Shown here piece after piece: positions 37,707-48,583 of a stretch of DNA of 64,000 nucleotides. This DNA comes from Suillus spraguei (Eukaryota; Basidiomycota; Agaricomycetes; Boletales; Suillaceae). Position numbers and translations under genes: made by a program. How positions within the stretch are numbered: position 1 is the stretch's first letter; each line of letters opens with the position of its first letter. Location of the stretch: the NCBI GenBank assembly GCA_016800925.1, contig JABCPU010000222.1, forward strand, positions 48,843 through 112,842, written 5' to 3'. Under the pieces are notes generated by a model. It had not been told where the DNA came from. It made no database searches and saw nothing but the letters and a program-made list of their open reading frames with translations.

Positions 37707-39369
37707 CTATGCCAAATCTACTATAGCGAGTACATTCCTTCCTGCATGACCCCGCTTCCTGTAACAGATTCTACCCAAGTAGCCGTCGAATGCCAGTTTC
37801 ACGTTCCATGTCATCCTCAAAGACGACGGAAACGACTCTGTCGCTTCAACCTCTTTAATATCGACGCCTGGCCCAATGATGCCGGAACAGGGCTCATCCA
37901 TACTGCTCGCATCAATAGTAAATCCGTAGAATTCTGTTCCGTCCCTTTCGTTGTGAAGAACGCAGATACCGCGTGCATGTCCATCAAATGATGTGGTAAA
38001 CTTCATGGTGTTAGCATAACCTGGAACAGAAAAAAGCTGTTCGGTAGAGAGGGATATATGCCCCAGTTTCTGCCCTGACAGGGGAGGAGATAAAGTGACT
38101 CGGTGAGCAAAGTACTTCGTCAGGTTAAGCCTCATGCAATGGGTGAGGAATTTCATTTGGGTTTTCCCTGTAACGGCGTTGGTCATGGAGTCGCATAAAA
38201 GCGAAACACGTTCGATATCGAGATAGCAATGTCCTTCGTGGGTGAGTTGAAGAGTGGGCGGGGATGTGGTGGTAATTCCCGCCGCTGGGAGAGCGAACGC
38301 CTGAATGATCGCACGACAGTTTCCTCCCTCGTCGAGCTCGCTGACGATAGTGAGAGGGGTAAACATTGCGAGGATATGAGTTTCGGTGGCAATGAGACGC
38401 TTCAGGTATGTCTCCTGCGTGCAAGTTACGGCAAAATTAGGGTCCTATATTTCGTGATGAGAGATGCGCACGACGTTCAATTATTTCACACGTACGATGA
38501 TAGAGCTTGGTGGTGGAAAGCGGTACAGGACGCGGGTGCGAGTATCTACTGCCAAATTCAAAGTACCAGTCAGATGATCGCTCATGCACAGCAAGTGCTT
38601 CCCAGCGGATAGCTGCGACATTCCCATCCCGATTATATCGTCAGGAATCACCATGGAGAATTCCAACGATGGACCATTAGACGAGAAACGAATGGAGAGT
38701 AGTTTGCTGCCGAAAATGTGTTCAATGTCTGAATGCGATAATTGGAGGCAACTAACTGTGAAAACGATGGGCTGCTGCGAGCGCTTTCTATGACGATAGC
38801 GTGCATAACACATCCTCCATCCGCTGCCTCAGAAATCGCGCTTTTAAACGATAGTATCTGAGCGCCATCAGCGTGATATACGACGTGGCGCAGTCCGCGC
38901 TCCAGATCGTAGCACAGGATGTCGGGGCCGCTGATGTGGGGGATGACGAGCCATAAGCCAGCCACCACTTCCCAATGGTCTCCTTGCAAGGCTGACCACT
39001 CGGGCTCGAACCAAGTTGCCTTAGACGTTATCGTCAGCGCTTGCTTGTTCCACTTGACGCCAACTTGAGTGCTTTTGACAAGGGTGCTTTCTAAGAACTC
39101 GCGAGACTGAGAGTCGAGTGGACCGAGGGGACGAGGAAGTTTTGCATGCTTATACGCATCGTGCCATATAGCCGTGTGGAATGTCAAGTCGCGAAGGTCT
39201 TTGCACACCTATATCAATCATTAAAAGCATATTCAATATGAAGGGATATGATAAGCAGATCGTAATAAACAGCAATTTCTCTCACCAGTCGAAGGCAGAT
39301 GATTTCGCGGACAGAAAGAAAGGACACGACGCGATACAAAGCGTCATGTGGAAGACTTGTTAGCGTCAT
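37707..39369 (-). CDS. F-box domain protein
   Basis: Exon 1 (39286-39369) gives MTLTSLPHDALYRVVSFLSV and the rest of the F-box helix REIICLRL. A 77-bp intron follows, then VCKDLRDLTFHTAIWHDAYK from 39208 completes the F-box. The rest is the β-rich substrate region common in Agaricomycete F-box proteins (ILCYDLERGLRHVVYH about 38900, PIVFTVSCLQLSHSDIEHIFGS about 38750, IIVRVK, then exon 3 from about 38443 with ETYLKRLIATETHIL and ARGICVLHNERDGTEFYGFT). The stop is at 37707. F-box proteins recruit targets to SCF ubiquitin ligases. Between HAIVIESARSS and QQPIVFTVSC (about 38785) the frame moves by one base without an intron, so a frameshift or base error is likely. Confidence 0.8.
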
Positions 39370-40020
39370 GGTCGATGCTCAGAGTATGTTAATTAGCGCC
39401 AAGTCCACGGCATGATGTGTCAGATCAGATGGAAGCGAGCAAGTGCCTATTCGCTATAGCTAGTAGTTTTCATACAGAGTCTCAGCTTCAATCGTCAATG
39501 CGTGTGAGCAGTGAGCACCGTGACGAAGTTCGGGATGTAAAAACAGTTAGTACTACTGCAGCCGTACTACTCAAGCTGTCGAATCAGATGATCGATACGA
39601 CTAGTTTTTTGGCAACAGCTGGACCGCATTCGATTTCAAGTTCAATAGTAATTACTGTCGTGTATACGTATGCAGTTTCGAGCCAAGACAAAGAAAAACA
39701 AACATTTATTTGAACCTATTCGTCCATAGTGTACTCGAGCTCGTCCTCAGATCAAGCAGGGCGACTTGTCAGTTGCTTCGTCCACGGCTCCCTCTTCCAC
39801 TAAAGTGGGTGTCGGGGATGCAAAAATGCATAGACTGGTCACCAAACTACGTTGATGAACGACCTCCATGATGATGCGAACGAGTTTTTAAACATGCCAC
39901 TGCTCAAGAGCTCGAGAGAACTCAAGGTGGATATCGACAACAATAGAACGCTCGTGGTGCTAGCGCTAGACCGCGCGTCATATGGGCTAAATATCATAGA
40001 ACATAAGGCGACGGTTGTGG
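39370..40020. other. Interval with the duplicated NLR 3' flank
   Basis: 39845-40015 is similar to 21050-21240 (shared runs around CCAAACTACG, TGCCACTGCTC and GGCTAAATATCATAGAA). It therefore represents the 3' flank or an unrecognised last exon of the NLR genes on the minus strand. Nothing supportable is seen from 39370 to 39840. Confidence 0.6.
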
Positions 40021-42287
40021 CTACCTTAAATCATCGAAACACACCTTTGCAAATTCCTGCCCTTCAGATAAGATGACAAGGCAAGACCGCAGACCCTTCG
40101 GGCACCACTCCATTTCCAACCAGGAGATAATATCAGCATTCCCAAAAGCCTGGAACATACGATTGAGTGTGTCATCCCATGGATTGGGGGCACGCGAAAG
40201 ATGTACGGCCCAGTTATGACAGGCGTACTTGAGAGCGTCGGAAGCTGTTCGACTGCGTTCCAGCGCTTCGTTTGCGAAACTCTTAAAGGCATCCACAGCA
40301 TGAATTATCTCCCTGTCTGGAAGAAGGCTTTCTGGTATTGCAGAAGTGGAATGATGCCGGTGTCTCAATGCCAGGAAAACCGTGAACATCAAGAAATCTG
40401 GCAAAGTCTCGAGCTGCTGGATTACTTTCAGAGCTGGCAGTAAAGGCGCATCACTGGTGACGACATGCTCGTTGATTGCTTCCGATGTCCTCAAGAATTC
40501 GTCCATTGTCACCCAGACAGAGGCCGCAGGAGTGGACTGCCACTCTTGACCGTGAGGAGTCTGCAGCCAGTCTCGTCCTACCTGGGTCTGCAGCCAGTCT
40601 CGTCCTGCCCGAGTCTGCAGCCAGTCTCGCCCTGCCTGGGTCTGCAGCCAGCCTCGTCCTGCCTGGGTCTGAATCCAGTCTCCTCCCCTCTGGGTTCGCA
40701 GCCAGTCTCGTCCTCTCTGGGTCTGCAGCCAGTCTCGTCCTCTCTGGGTCTGCAGCCAGTCTGGTGCTCCTTCGGTCTGCAGCCAGTCTCGTCCTCCCAC
40801 GGTTTGCAGCCACTCTCGTCCTCTCCAGGTCTGTAGCCACTCTCGCCCTCCCCTGGTCTGCAACCACTCCTGTCCTCCCTTGGTCTGCAGCAAGTCTCTC
40901 CCTGCCTCGGTCTCCACCCAGTCTCGTCCTCCCTTACTCTGCAGCCAGTCTCGCCCTCCTTCGGTCTCCACCCAATCGCGTGCTCCCCAGGTCTGCAGCC
41001 GGTCTCGTCCTCCTTCGGTCTGCAGCCAATCTCGTCCTCCCTGTGTCTGCAGCCAATCTTGTATTCCTTGTGTCTGCAGCCACTCTTGCCCCCTCCAGGT
41101 CTGTAGCCAGTCTTGTCCCCTCCAGGCCTGCAGCCAGTCTCGTCCTCCCTGGGTCCCTAGCCAGTCTCGTCCTCCCTCTGTCTGCACCCAATCCCGTCCT
41201 CCCTCTGTCTGCGGCCATTCTCGTCCTCCATCGGTCTGCAGCCAGTCTCGTCCTCCCTCGGTCTGTAGCCAGTCTTGTCCTCCCCCAGTCTGGAGCCACT
41301 CCCGTCCTCTCTCGGTCTGGAGCCACTTTCGTCCTCTCTGTGTCTGGAGCCACTCTCGTCCTCCCTGTATCTCCAGCCACTTTCGTCCTCCCTGTGCCTC
41401 CAGCCATGCTTGTCCTCCCTGTGCCTCCAGCCACTCTTGCCCTCCCTGTGTTTCTAGCCACTCTTGCCCTCCCTGTGCCTTCAGCCAGTCTCGTCCTCCC
41501 TGTAACTCTAGCCAGTCTCGTCCTCCCGGGGTCTGAAGCCAGTTTTTTACTCCATGTATCTCCAGCCACTCTTATCCCCTCCAGGTCTCTAGCCAGTCTC
41601 GTCCTCCCTCAGTCCCCAACCAGTCTCGCCCTTCCTCAGTGCCCAGCCACTCTCGTCCTCCCTCGGTCCGCGGCCAGTCTCGTCCTTCTTCGGTCTGCAG
41701 CCAATCTCGTCCTGCCCAGGTCTGCAGCCAGTCTCGTCCTGCCTTGGTCTGTAACCAGTCTTGTCCACTCCAAGTCTCCAGCCGCCTTCGTCCTGACTGG
41801 GGCTGGACTTGTCCCGTCTCTGTATCGAGAAACTCAATTCCTTCGACGGTCTGCAGCCAGTCTCGTCCTCTCCGGGTATGCAGCCACTTTTGTACTCCCC
41901 ACGTCTGCAGCCACTTTCGCCCTCCCTGGGTCTGTAGCCACTCTAGTCCTTCCTGGGCCTCCAGCCACTCTTGTCCTTCCTGGGCCTCCAGCCACTCTCG
42001 TCCTCCCTCGGTCTGCAGCCACTCTCGTCCTCCCTCGGTCTGCAGCCACTCTTGTCCCGCCTCGGTCTGCAGCCACGCTCGTCCTCCCTCGGTCTGGAGC
42101 CACGCTCGTCCCCCCTCAGTCTGGAGCCAGTCTTCTCCTCTCCAGGTCTCTAGCCAGGCACACCCGTCCACAGTCCCCAGCCAAGATTGTAAATCTGAAC
42201 TGCGATCTCCTCGAAGCCACAGCATACAGCTGACAACTGACAGTGGCTCTGGTGGCTGAACAAGGAACGCCAATGAGTCTCTTAACT
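40021..42287 (-). pseudogene. NACHT NLR-like gene with 11-residue WL repeats, locus 3 (cut by LINE)
   Basis: Minus-strand C-terminal two-thirds of a third paralogue. It starts abruptly at the LINE poly(A)/poly(T) junction (42288) inside the segment that reads AFLVQPPEPLSVVSCMLWLRG. The NACHT domain lies on the far side of the inserted transposons, outside the window. Then follow SWLGTVDGCAWLETW and about 49 repeats to WLQTPHGQEWQSTPAASVW (about 40550). The best-preserved C-terminal domain of the three comes next: FLRTSEAINEHVVTSDAPLL, LPDFLMFTVFLALR, FANEALERSRTASDALKYAC, WEMEW-type motif and GLRSCLVILSEGQEFAKV, ending 40021. Apart from one TAA near 41572 (WRG*EWLEI) the frame is open throughout. 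Loss of the N-terminal part makes it non-functional unless read from a new start. Confidence 0.85.
40545..42160 (-). repeat. 33-bp tandem repeat inside NLR 3 (about 49 units)
   Basis: This is the longest array. The consensus is GGRDWLQTE/Q with Trp every 11 residues. Variation is concentrated at the positions after WL (QT, EA, GT, EI) and before GG (E, Q, W, R). Both strands are open over most of the array (a plus-strand frame runs 585 codons, 40476-42233), a by-product of the unit sequence. Unit sequences are close enough to one another to imply recent expansion or homogenisation. Confidence 0.92.
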
Positions 42288-42758
42288 TTTTTTTTTTTTT
42301 TTTTTTTTGCTTCAGATTTAGTCCTTTGGGGTCGTAGACCCTATGTTGGACATTGTCTCGTCATTAGCTATCTTTCATCTTTTGAGGGGTTTGGATGCTC
42401 TTTTGTTTTATGGTGCGGACATGTACTCTGTCACCGAAGTGAGCAAGCACGAAAGGAAAGCTGCGGGAGGAAGACAGGTTAGTAGAGGAATTTGTTATAG
42501 GGTTGTATCTTTGTTGTCTTGACTGGTTCGTTCTTCGGTTTCGCTATGTGGTTCCTCTGTAGTCGTGTCTTCTGTGGTTCCCGTCAGTGACAGCTTTGTT
42601 GGAGTGTCGATCCTTTCATGGGAGAGTGTGTGGTTCGGGTTGGTATGTGCGGTTTGGGTATGTTTCCCTGTGACATTTTTACTGTGGTGTGTTATGTTCT
42701 TTTACATATGTTAATTCTCACCGAATATTGGCTTGAATCTTCCAGTGCTATTGATGTA

Positions 42759-45700
42759 TCAGATGAGGTGTGGGGTGATTTTGTCGGATGTTAGGATATG
42801 GGCTATTGACAGTGCGTCTCGACGTGCGGCATTTGCGAAGATATGGCGTTCCTTTCGATATTGGGGGCATTCGAAGATATAATGGTGAATCGTTTCGTTC
42901 GTGTTGGGGCATATTGGGCAGTGCGGGGTGTCGGACTTGTTGATTCGATGGAGGTGATGATTTAGGGGGATGTGTCGAGTCCGGAGCTGGATGTACATGC
43001 TGGCGTGTCGTTTGGGTAGTCCATTGATGAGTTTGAGATACTTGGCGGAGGGCATTGATGGGTCGATATCTCGAGTTCGGGTGTAGCGTGGTGATTTCGT
43101 CCATAGGGTTTTCCAGAGTTCTTTCACTTTTATCTTCTGGGCGGCTCGTAGTGCAGGCGCATTGCATAGGAGTGGCTTATCTTGTAGATATTTGGGCTGC
43201 TGTTTTCGGGATCTTCTGCAGCTTTCTTGGCTTCGTGGTCTGCTAGCTCGTTGCCTGGTATGTTCTCTTGTCTGGGTACCCAGCGGATGGTGAGGTCGAA
43301 GTCTCCTTGTTCGTCCTGTCGTTTCGATATCGATTTGATCATTTTGCTGAATTGTTCCGGAATGAAGTTGCTGCTGTCCTTGTTTGCTTTGGTTCCGCAT
43401 ACTATGGCCGCTTGATTGTCGATTAGGATTGATGCTGGGTATGTCACATTTCGTTCCATGGCTAAGAGGCGAGCTGCTAGCGTTAGTCCCAGTGTTTCGG
43501 CTTCGTATACTGTATGTTCTGCGTCTGATCCTAGGTGGTAGCGTAAGATTCGCGGTTCCTGTCCTTCTCGTAGCAGTACTGCTGCGGCTCCAATCCCTTC
43601 CTTATATCCTGACCTGTCTGCGTAGATGCGGATGACATCCTTGAGTTGTTCATGCTCTTGTTTTGCGGCCTTCTTGTCCTTCGCTATCTGTGTCTTGTAT
43701 ACTGGTTCTTCTGACGCCCTCGTTTGGTTTGACGAGTTGATCATTTCGACGTCATTTGGGAAGATGCGGAAGGTGTGGAGTAGGTTGTGCAGTGATGAAC
43801 GGTGGGTCTGGACGTTGTGTCCTGCTATCCATTGGAGTTTACTGTGCAGTGGATGGGATTGGGGGAGGGTGGCTAGACGAACAGTGACTCGGTGGCAGAT
43901 CTTCTGTAGGAGTAACGGTATCGGTAGGAGATTTGCATGGGCTTCGAGCACGTCTGTTGGCGAGGTTCTCATGGCGCCGGTTATACTTAGTGCTGCTATG
44001 CGTTGTATGGACGTGAGTCTTTTCGCTATTCCTTTGGAGCCTCTTTGGGTGACGTTCACATTGGATCCTCGTCTGAATATCAGTTTGAACCATATGTCTG
44101 CACCGTATGCGAATTTCGGGACTGCCACTGTTAGGTAGAGTTGACGCATTAGTTTGGTTGGGATTCCATGGTGGTTCTCGAGAGTCGTCGGATCTGTAGG
44201 ACATATTCAGTTCCTTTCGCTATTGCATACGCTGCATGCTCTTTCCAGGTGAGTTCTTGATCCACGATGATTCTAGGAAGCGAGTATGGTGCGCTGGTTG
44301 GATTGTGACTCCGTTGAGGATGATGGGACTTCGTTCCTTCATTCTGCTGCGCGTGAAATCATGAGTGCGAACTTCGTTGTTTCAAATTTGGAGTTATGTT
44401 CTCTTGACCACTGATAACCTCCGTTTTCTCGTTCAAGCATGTCTCGCAGGATTTCGTGTGTCTCCTCAAACGTTTCGGCTATGGCGATGTAAGCTGTGTC
44501 GTCCACAAAGGCTAGTGCGATTTCTTCCCTTTGGTTGCCTATTCGTCCTCGTGCTACTTCAACTAGGTCGGAGTTGTATATTAGGTAGCATATCATTGAT
44601 AGCGGGTTGCCCTGGCCTATCCCGTTTGTTACTGGAAACCATTCTGAGGTGAAGTCGTTGAATCGTAGTTGGGTCCTCCGTCCTGTGAGCATTCGTTCTG
44701 TGAATGAGATGAGTTCCATTGGTAGTCGTCGACGTCGCATGTTGTGAATAAGGCGGCTGGTGACTGCATTCGGGAATGCTCCTTCAATATCTAGGAATAG
44801 TACTGACGCTACTCGTTTCGTTCGCCACGCATCCTTGATTGTTGCCTCGAGTAAATGTACTGAATCGGTAGTTGAACGTCCCGGTCGTCCTCCGAAATGG
44901 TTTGCTGGCAGAAGTTGGTGCTTTTCGAGGATGTTGGTGACTTGTTGGGTAACTATGGCTGTCAGTAACTTGCAGGTGGTGTTGATCAATGCTATGGGGC
45001 GGTATGCCTTGGGTACGCTATAGTCGGCTTTGCCTGGTTTTCGTAGTACTATGGTTGTGAAGTCGCGCCATGGTTCATAGTACGTTTGAAGCGTGAAGAC
45101 TGTGTTGAAGATTCGCGTTAGGTATGGCACGAGTGTGTTGGCGTTTGTTTGAAGACTATATTGCAGATCCCGTCTGGTCCTGGGGCTTTGAATGGGCTCG
45201 TGTTCTTGATTGCTCGTTCGACGTGTTCTTCCGTGATGCGTTCGAATGGGGTGACAGGTTCTGGGTACTCGAATTCTTCTGGGATGAGGTTGTCTGCCGG
45301 GGGTGGAGGGAAGAATGTCTTGGCCAGGAGTATGCTCTTCTCGTCATTAGATATGGCCTCCATGGTTGTGCCGTCTGCATTCTTGGACTGTAGGACTGGT
45401 ATTCGAGTTTTCCCGCCGTCGGCGCTGGGGGTGGTGACATATTTATTTGCTATCCAGAGTTCGCGTTGAGTGGCTTCTTCGAGAAATTGAGTCCAGTGTT
45501 CTTTCTTGGCCTTGTAGATAGCTTCTGAGACTTGGTTTCTGAATTTGCGGTGTTCCTCATGTGATGGGTGATTTGGTAGCGCTCTGAATTTATAGGATAG
45601 GTCACTTAGCTCGTGTTTGCGGTCTAGCATTTGGGACAGTTCCTTGGACCACCATCGCTTTGCGTGGGGATTCGGTTTGGATGTCGGTACGTTTTCGTCA

Positions 45701-47121
45701 ATTACATCTTGAAGGATTTTTGCGAGGCGTTTTGCTGTGAGTTGGAATTCTTCAAGGTCGACTAATGGTTTTGGTTCTGGTATCGTTGTTAGTTGTTCCT
45801 TGAGTCGCGAGTTGAATTTCTCCCAGTCCACGTCTCGATAGTTGTAATTGGTTGTAGTCGTAGCTTGAGGGATATCCAGGTCGAGTGTACTAAGGATGGG
45901 GATGTGGTCCATTTTGGGGGGGCGTAGTCTTGGGGCTGTGTCACATATTGTGAAGGCTTCCAGGGTGTGTTTGGTACAGAAGACGTTGTCCGGTCGGGTC
46001 CAATTGCCTGTGCGAGTTGATTGCAGTGTCGGTTTGTCCTTGACGAGGGCTTGGCACATTCCGTAGTCCGCCATGAGTTCGATCCAGGCCTGTGCATTTG
46101 CTTGTGCTTGTCGAGGCTCGCAGAGGTGTCGGTTCCGTTCTTCCTCCCATAGCGCATGGTGACAGTTGAAATCTCCTAGCCATAGAACGTGATCATCGTG
46201 TGTGGGTCGTATCGTGCGGATGTTGCTTTCGAGGTATCGATGGAGTGTTGGGGGTGTTACAAACTGGGGTGGCGTCACCAGCGACAGTGAAAAGACACAG
46301 GCGGTCTGCTGGGAAGTTCTTACAATGCCCAAAAGAGGACAAGGTGAAAGTACAAGGAACGTGTTCCGAGTACGATCAAGGGTTCAGCCTCAAAGACAAG
46401 TCTAAGAGGTATCCGCGAGAATAGAGACTAAGGCTAAGGAGTGCTTAGACTTAGAGACGATTCAAGACGACTTAGGTTGGAGACCTAAGCGAAGGAGATT
46501 CCAGGTAAAACCCAGTAAGATTAAAGTAGGGAATCTACTACAAGTACACTGTGCTTAAATAGGCCAATATGTGCGCACAGACCAAGCGATACGTGAGAAT
46601 GTAAATGCGTATCCTAAGAAGGAAGGCAACTATAGTACAGATGCGTTGAGCATATGAGTCGAAGTCATGTTACGTAATATACAAGGTAAATGAAGTAGAA
46701 AATGAATAGAAGCACGTACGATTGTAACAGGGGGAGTATCTTGCTTGTCGCCATCGTTGTAGATATTAAGGATAGTTAGTTTGCCGAAGGGTCCTGTGAA
46801 TTGAATTATTACTACGTCAGCTGAGGGAAAGGGGAGTTGTCTCCAGCTGTTGGTGTTAATGCGTTTATGTACTAGTGTTACAGCACGCGATCACTTTGCT
46901 TGTGTGTAGCGATGCGTTGGATATACAACGTGCCAGTTGGGGGTGGCTCTCGTATTACCTTTCGTGTCTATGGTGGGTTCTTGTATGGCTATGATGTCCC
47001 AGTCGCGAGCTGCGCTTGGTCTGCTGAGGATGCAGTGTTGAGCATCTGAGGAGGTGTTGAGGTTTTGCTGCCAGATTCGTAGTCGAGTCATCGAGTTGTC
47101 CGGTGTATTAATCATTTCCAT
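42759..47121 (-). pseudogene. LINE ORF2: endonuclease, reverse transcriptase, RNase H, zinc finger
   Basis: Starts MEMINTPDNSMTRLRIWQQN (47121), the APE endonuclease N-terminus. The endonuclease continues across an in-frame TGA (about 46900, TQAK*SRAV) and the solo LTR to DHVLWLGDFNCHHALW (about 46170). RT reads PKAYRPIALINTTCKLL (about 45010), GIGQGNPLSMICYL and the catalytic FVDDTAYIA (about 44500). RNase H reads IRIYADRSGYKEGIGAAAVL, VYEAETLGL, LIDNQAAIVCGTK and NELADHEAKKAA (43650-43200). The end has CPICPNTNETIHHYIFECP. Frames change near 45120, 44340, 44150 and 43160, so the ORF is inactive as written. Confidence 0.88.
46255..46729 (-). mobile_element. Solo LTR of the Ty3/gypsy element, inserted in LINE ORF2
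   Basis: 475 bp with TGTTAC..GTAACA ends, nearly identical to the LTRs at 51886-52360 and 63498-63966, in minus orientation. It is flanked by GGGGG at 46250-46254 and 46730-46734, a 5-bp target duplication. Without it the endonuclease frame continues (..NDGDKQDTP then PTLHRYL..). No internal sequence remains, so LTR-LTR recombination removed the body. Confidence 0.93.
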
Positions 47122-48583
47122 GCGTCGTAGTCTCGTTGGCTGAACTGTATTACGTCTGATGGATTGAATTGGGATGTGGGGGATTCAGATCTTCGACGTG
47201 TGGTCGTTCGGCTGGGTGCGAATCCTCTTGATGGTAGTCTGGTGCCTCTGGTTGGTGCTGCTCCTCTGATTGGCGCTCTGTCACTGTTGCTGTTGCCTCG
47301 GTTTCCTTCGTTCCTTGTTGAGTAATCGTCGAGTCGTTGTTGGCGTAGTTCGTTATTCGGGAAGGTTGTTGGTGGCAGCGTTTTCTTGTATGGCGGCGGC
47401 TTTGACAGAGTTGTCGCATGGGTCCATTCTTCGTCTGTGGGGAAGTATGGTAGCGTGTTATCTGGATATCTTTTGTCAGTATCTTCGCATTTTTGAATAA
47501 AGGAAGGGCAGTCGCGGCTCCAGCTAGCGTGATCATCTGTGTTGCAGGCCATGCAGAAATACTTGTCTTTGGTCGGGCAGTCTGATGTTCGATGATTGTT
47601 TCCACAGTTTGCGCAGGTGTCCCCATGGGCTATGCATTCCCTAGCTATATGACCGTAGTGTTGGCATTTTGCGCAGTGGAGTGGCTCGCGTCTGTTCTTC
47701 TTTGGCCAAAGGAGAAGGTGATCTATTGTGATGCCGTCGCGTATTGCTAGGTTTGCGGTTTGAGGTTCTGTGAAAACGATCATTAGGTGCGCGACTTTTT
47801 GAGAACTTGACCGTTTCTCTGCTGGTTTAACCCAGCGCGTTGATAGGATTGTTCCGTTGTTCCATCCATTTTCGCTCTCCAGTTGCCGTGTGCTTTCAGC
47901 ATCAGTTGGGTTGTAGCTGACTGGTGTGAATGGGACAATCAATGGGTAGGAGCGTTCTTTGAATGTCACGTCTGGGTCGAGGTTGCGCACTACATCAGGA
48001 AATTCACACATTCCTTGACGTGCCCTTATGCGGACTTATTTACACTTAACTGCCTTGGTGAAATTGAATCTACTTGTCCAAAATTTCAATGTGAATGAAT
48101 TCAGAAAAAAAAAGTTGAGATATATTAATATACATGTTTTATTGTATTTCGCACTCAAAAAATATAAGATATGCCAGGTGAATGATGTGAGAGAGAGCAA
48201 ACAAGTTTTGAGATAAGTGAGTTAAGCTGATTAAGCATGTTAAGGAATGTGTGAATTTCCTGATGTAACTTGTCTTTGGTTCCAGGGTTGCTGCGGATGA
48301 AAGCTGCTGCTTCTTTAGTTGTCATTTCAATTATCATACCACCTTGCTTGAATTGTGTGACTGCTCACATGTCCAGTTTTGGTGATTCGTCGTTTGCGGC
48401 TAGGTTCTTGAGGGCCATTTTGACGCGTTCGATGAGTTGTGCGTGGGATGAGTTGCCTGCTGCGAGCAGACTGTTAGGTGTGTATCCTATCATGATTTGC
48501 CTTTCCTTGATTGCTTCATGCACAATGAGTTGCAGCCGATGTGCTTGAGTCGCTGTTTCCGGTTGTTGACCTTGGCTTGTCAT
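47112..48583 (-). pseudogene. LINE ORF1: gag-like protein with CCHC zinc knuckles
   Basis: Starts MTSQGQQPETATQAHRL (48583). An in-frame TGA follows KLDM (about 48365). After MTTKEAAAFIRSNPGTKDKL (about 48310-48270) the MITE interrupts. Beyond it the protein continues VRNLDPDVTFKERSYPLIV (about 47985) and has cysteine knuckles CAKCQHYGHIAREC, CANCGNNHRTSDC and CMACNTDDHASWSRDC. It ends FSQRDYDAWK at 47112. Its stop overlaps the ORF2 start in ATGGAAATGA. The RNA-binding role is inferred from the CCHC motifs. Confidence 0.88.
47993..48266. mobile_element. MITE-like element with long terminal inverted repeats and TA duplication, in LINE ORF1
   Basis: 274 bp, AT-rich. The terminal inverted repeats are 24 bp and perfect (47993-48016 against 48243-48266), flanked by TA on each side (47991-47992 and 48267-48268). 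Joining the flanks at TA keeps the ORF1 frame (KDKL then VRNLDPDV). This is the footprint of a Tc1/mariner-type non-autonomous element. It has no coding capacity. Part of its interior (48070-48100) recurs at 63969-64000. Confidence 0.88.

Noticed and set aside
21755..42160. 33-bp repeats as possible CRISPR arrays
   Set aside because: Units are contiguous without unique spacers, are coding, and lie in a fungal genome.
40476..42233. A 585-codon open frame on the plus strand rich in LVLP/SAASL repeats
   Set aside because: It is the antisense of the NLR 3 repeat array. The other strand continues into recognisable NLR sequence on both sides, whereas this frame has no domain and no start context.
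42759..43415. Plus-strand frames across the LINE (e.g. 43384-43635, 43626-44138, 45124-45469)
   Set aside because: They are antisense to RNase H and RT sequence on the minus strand.
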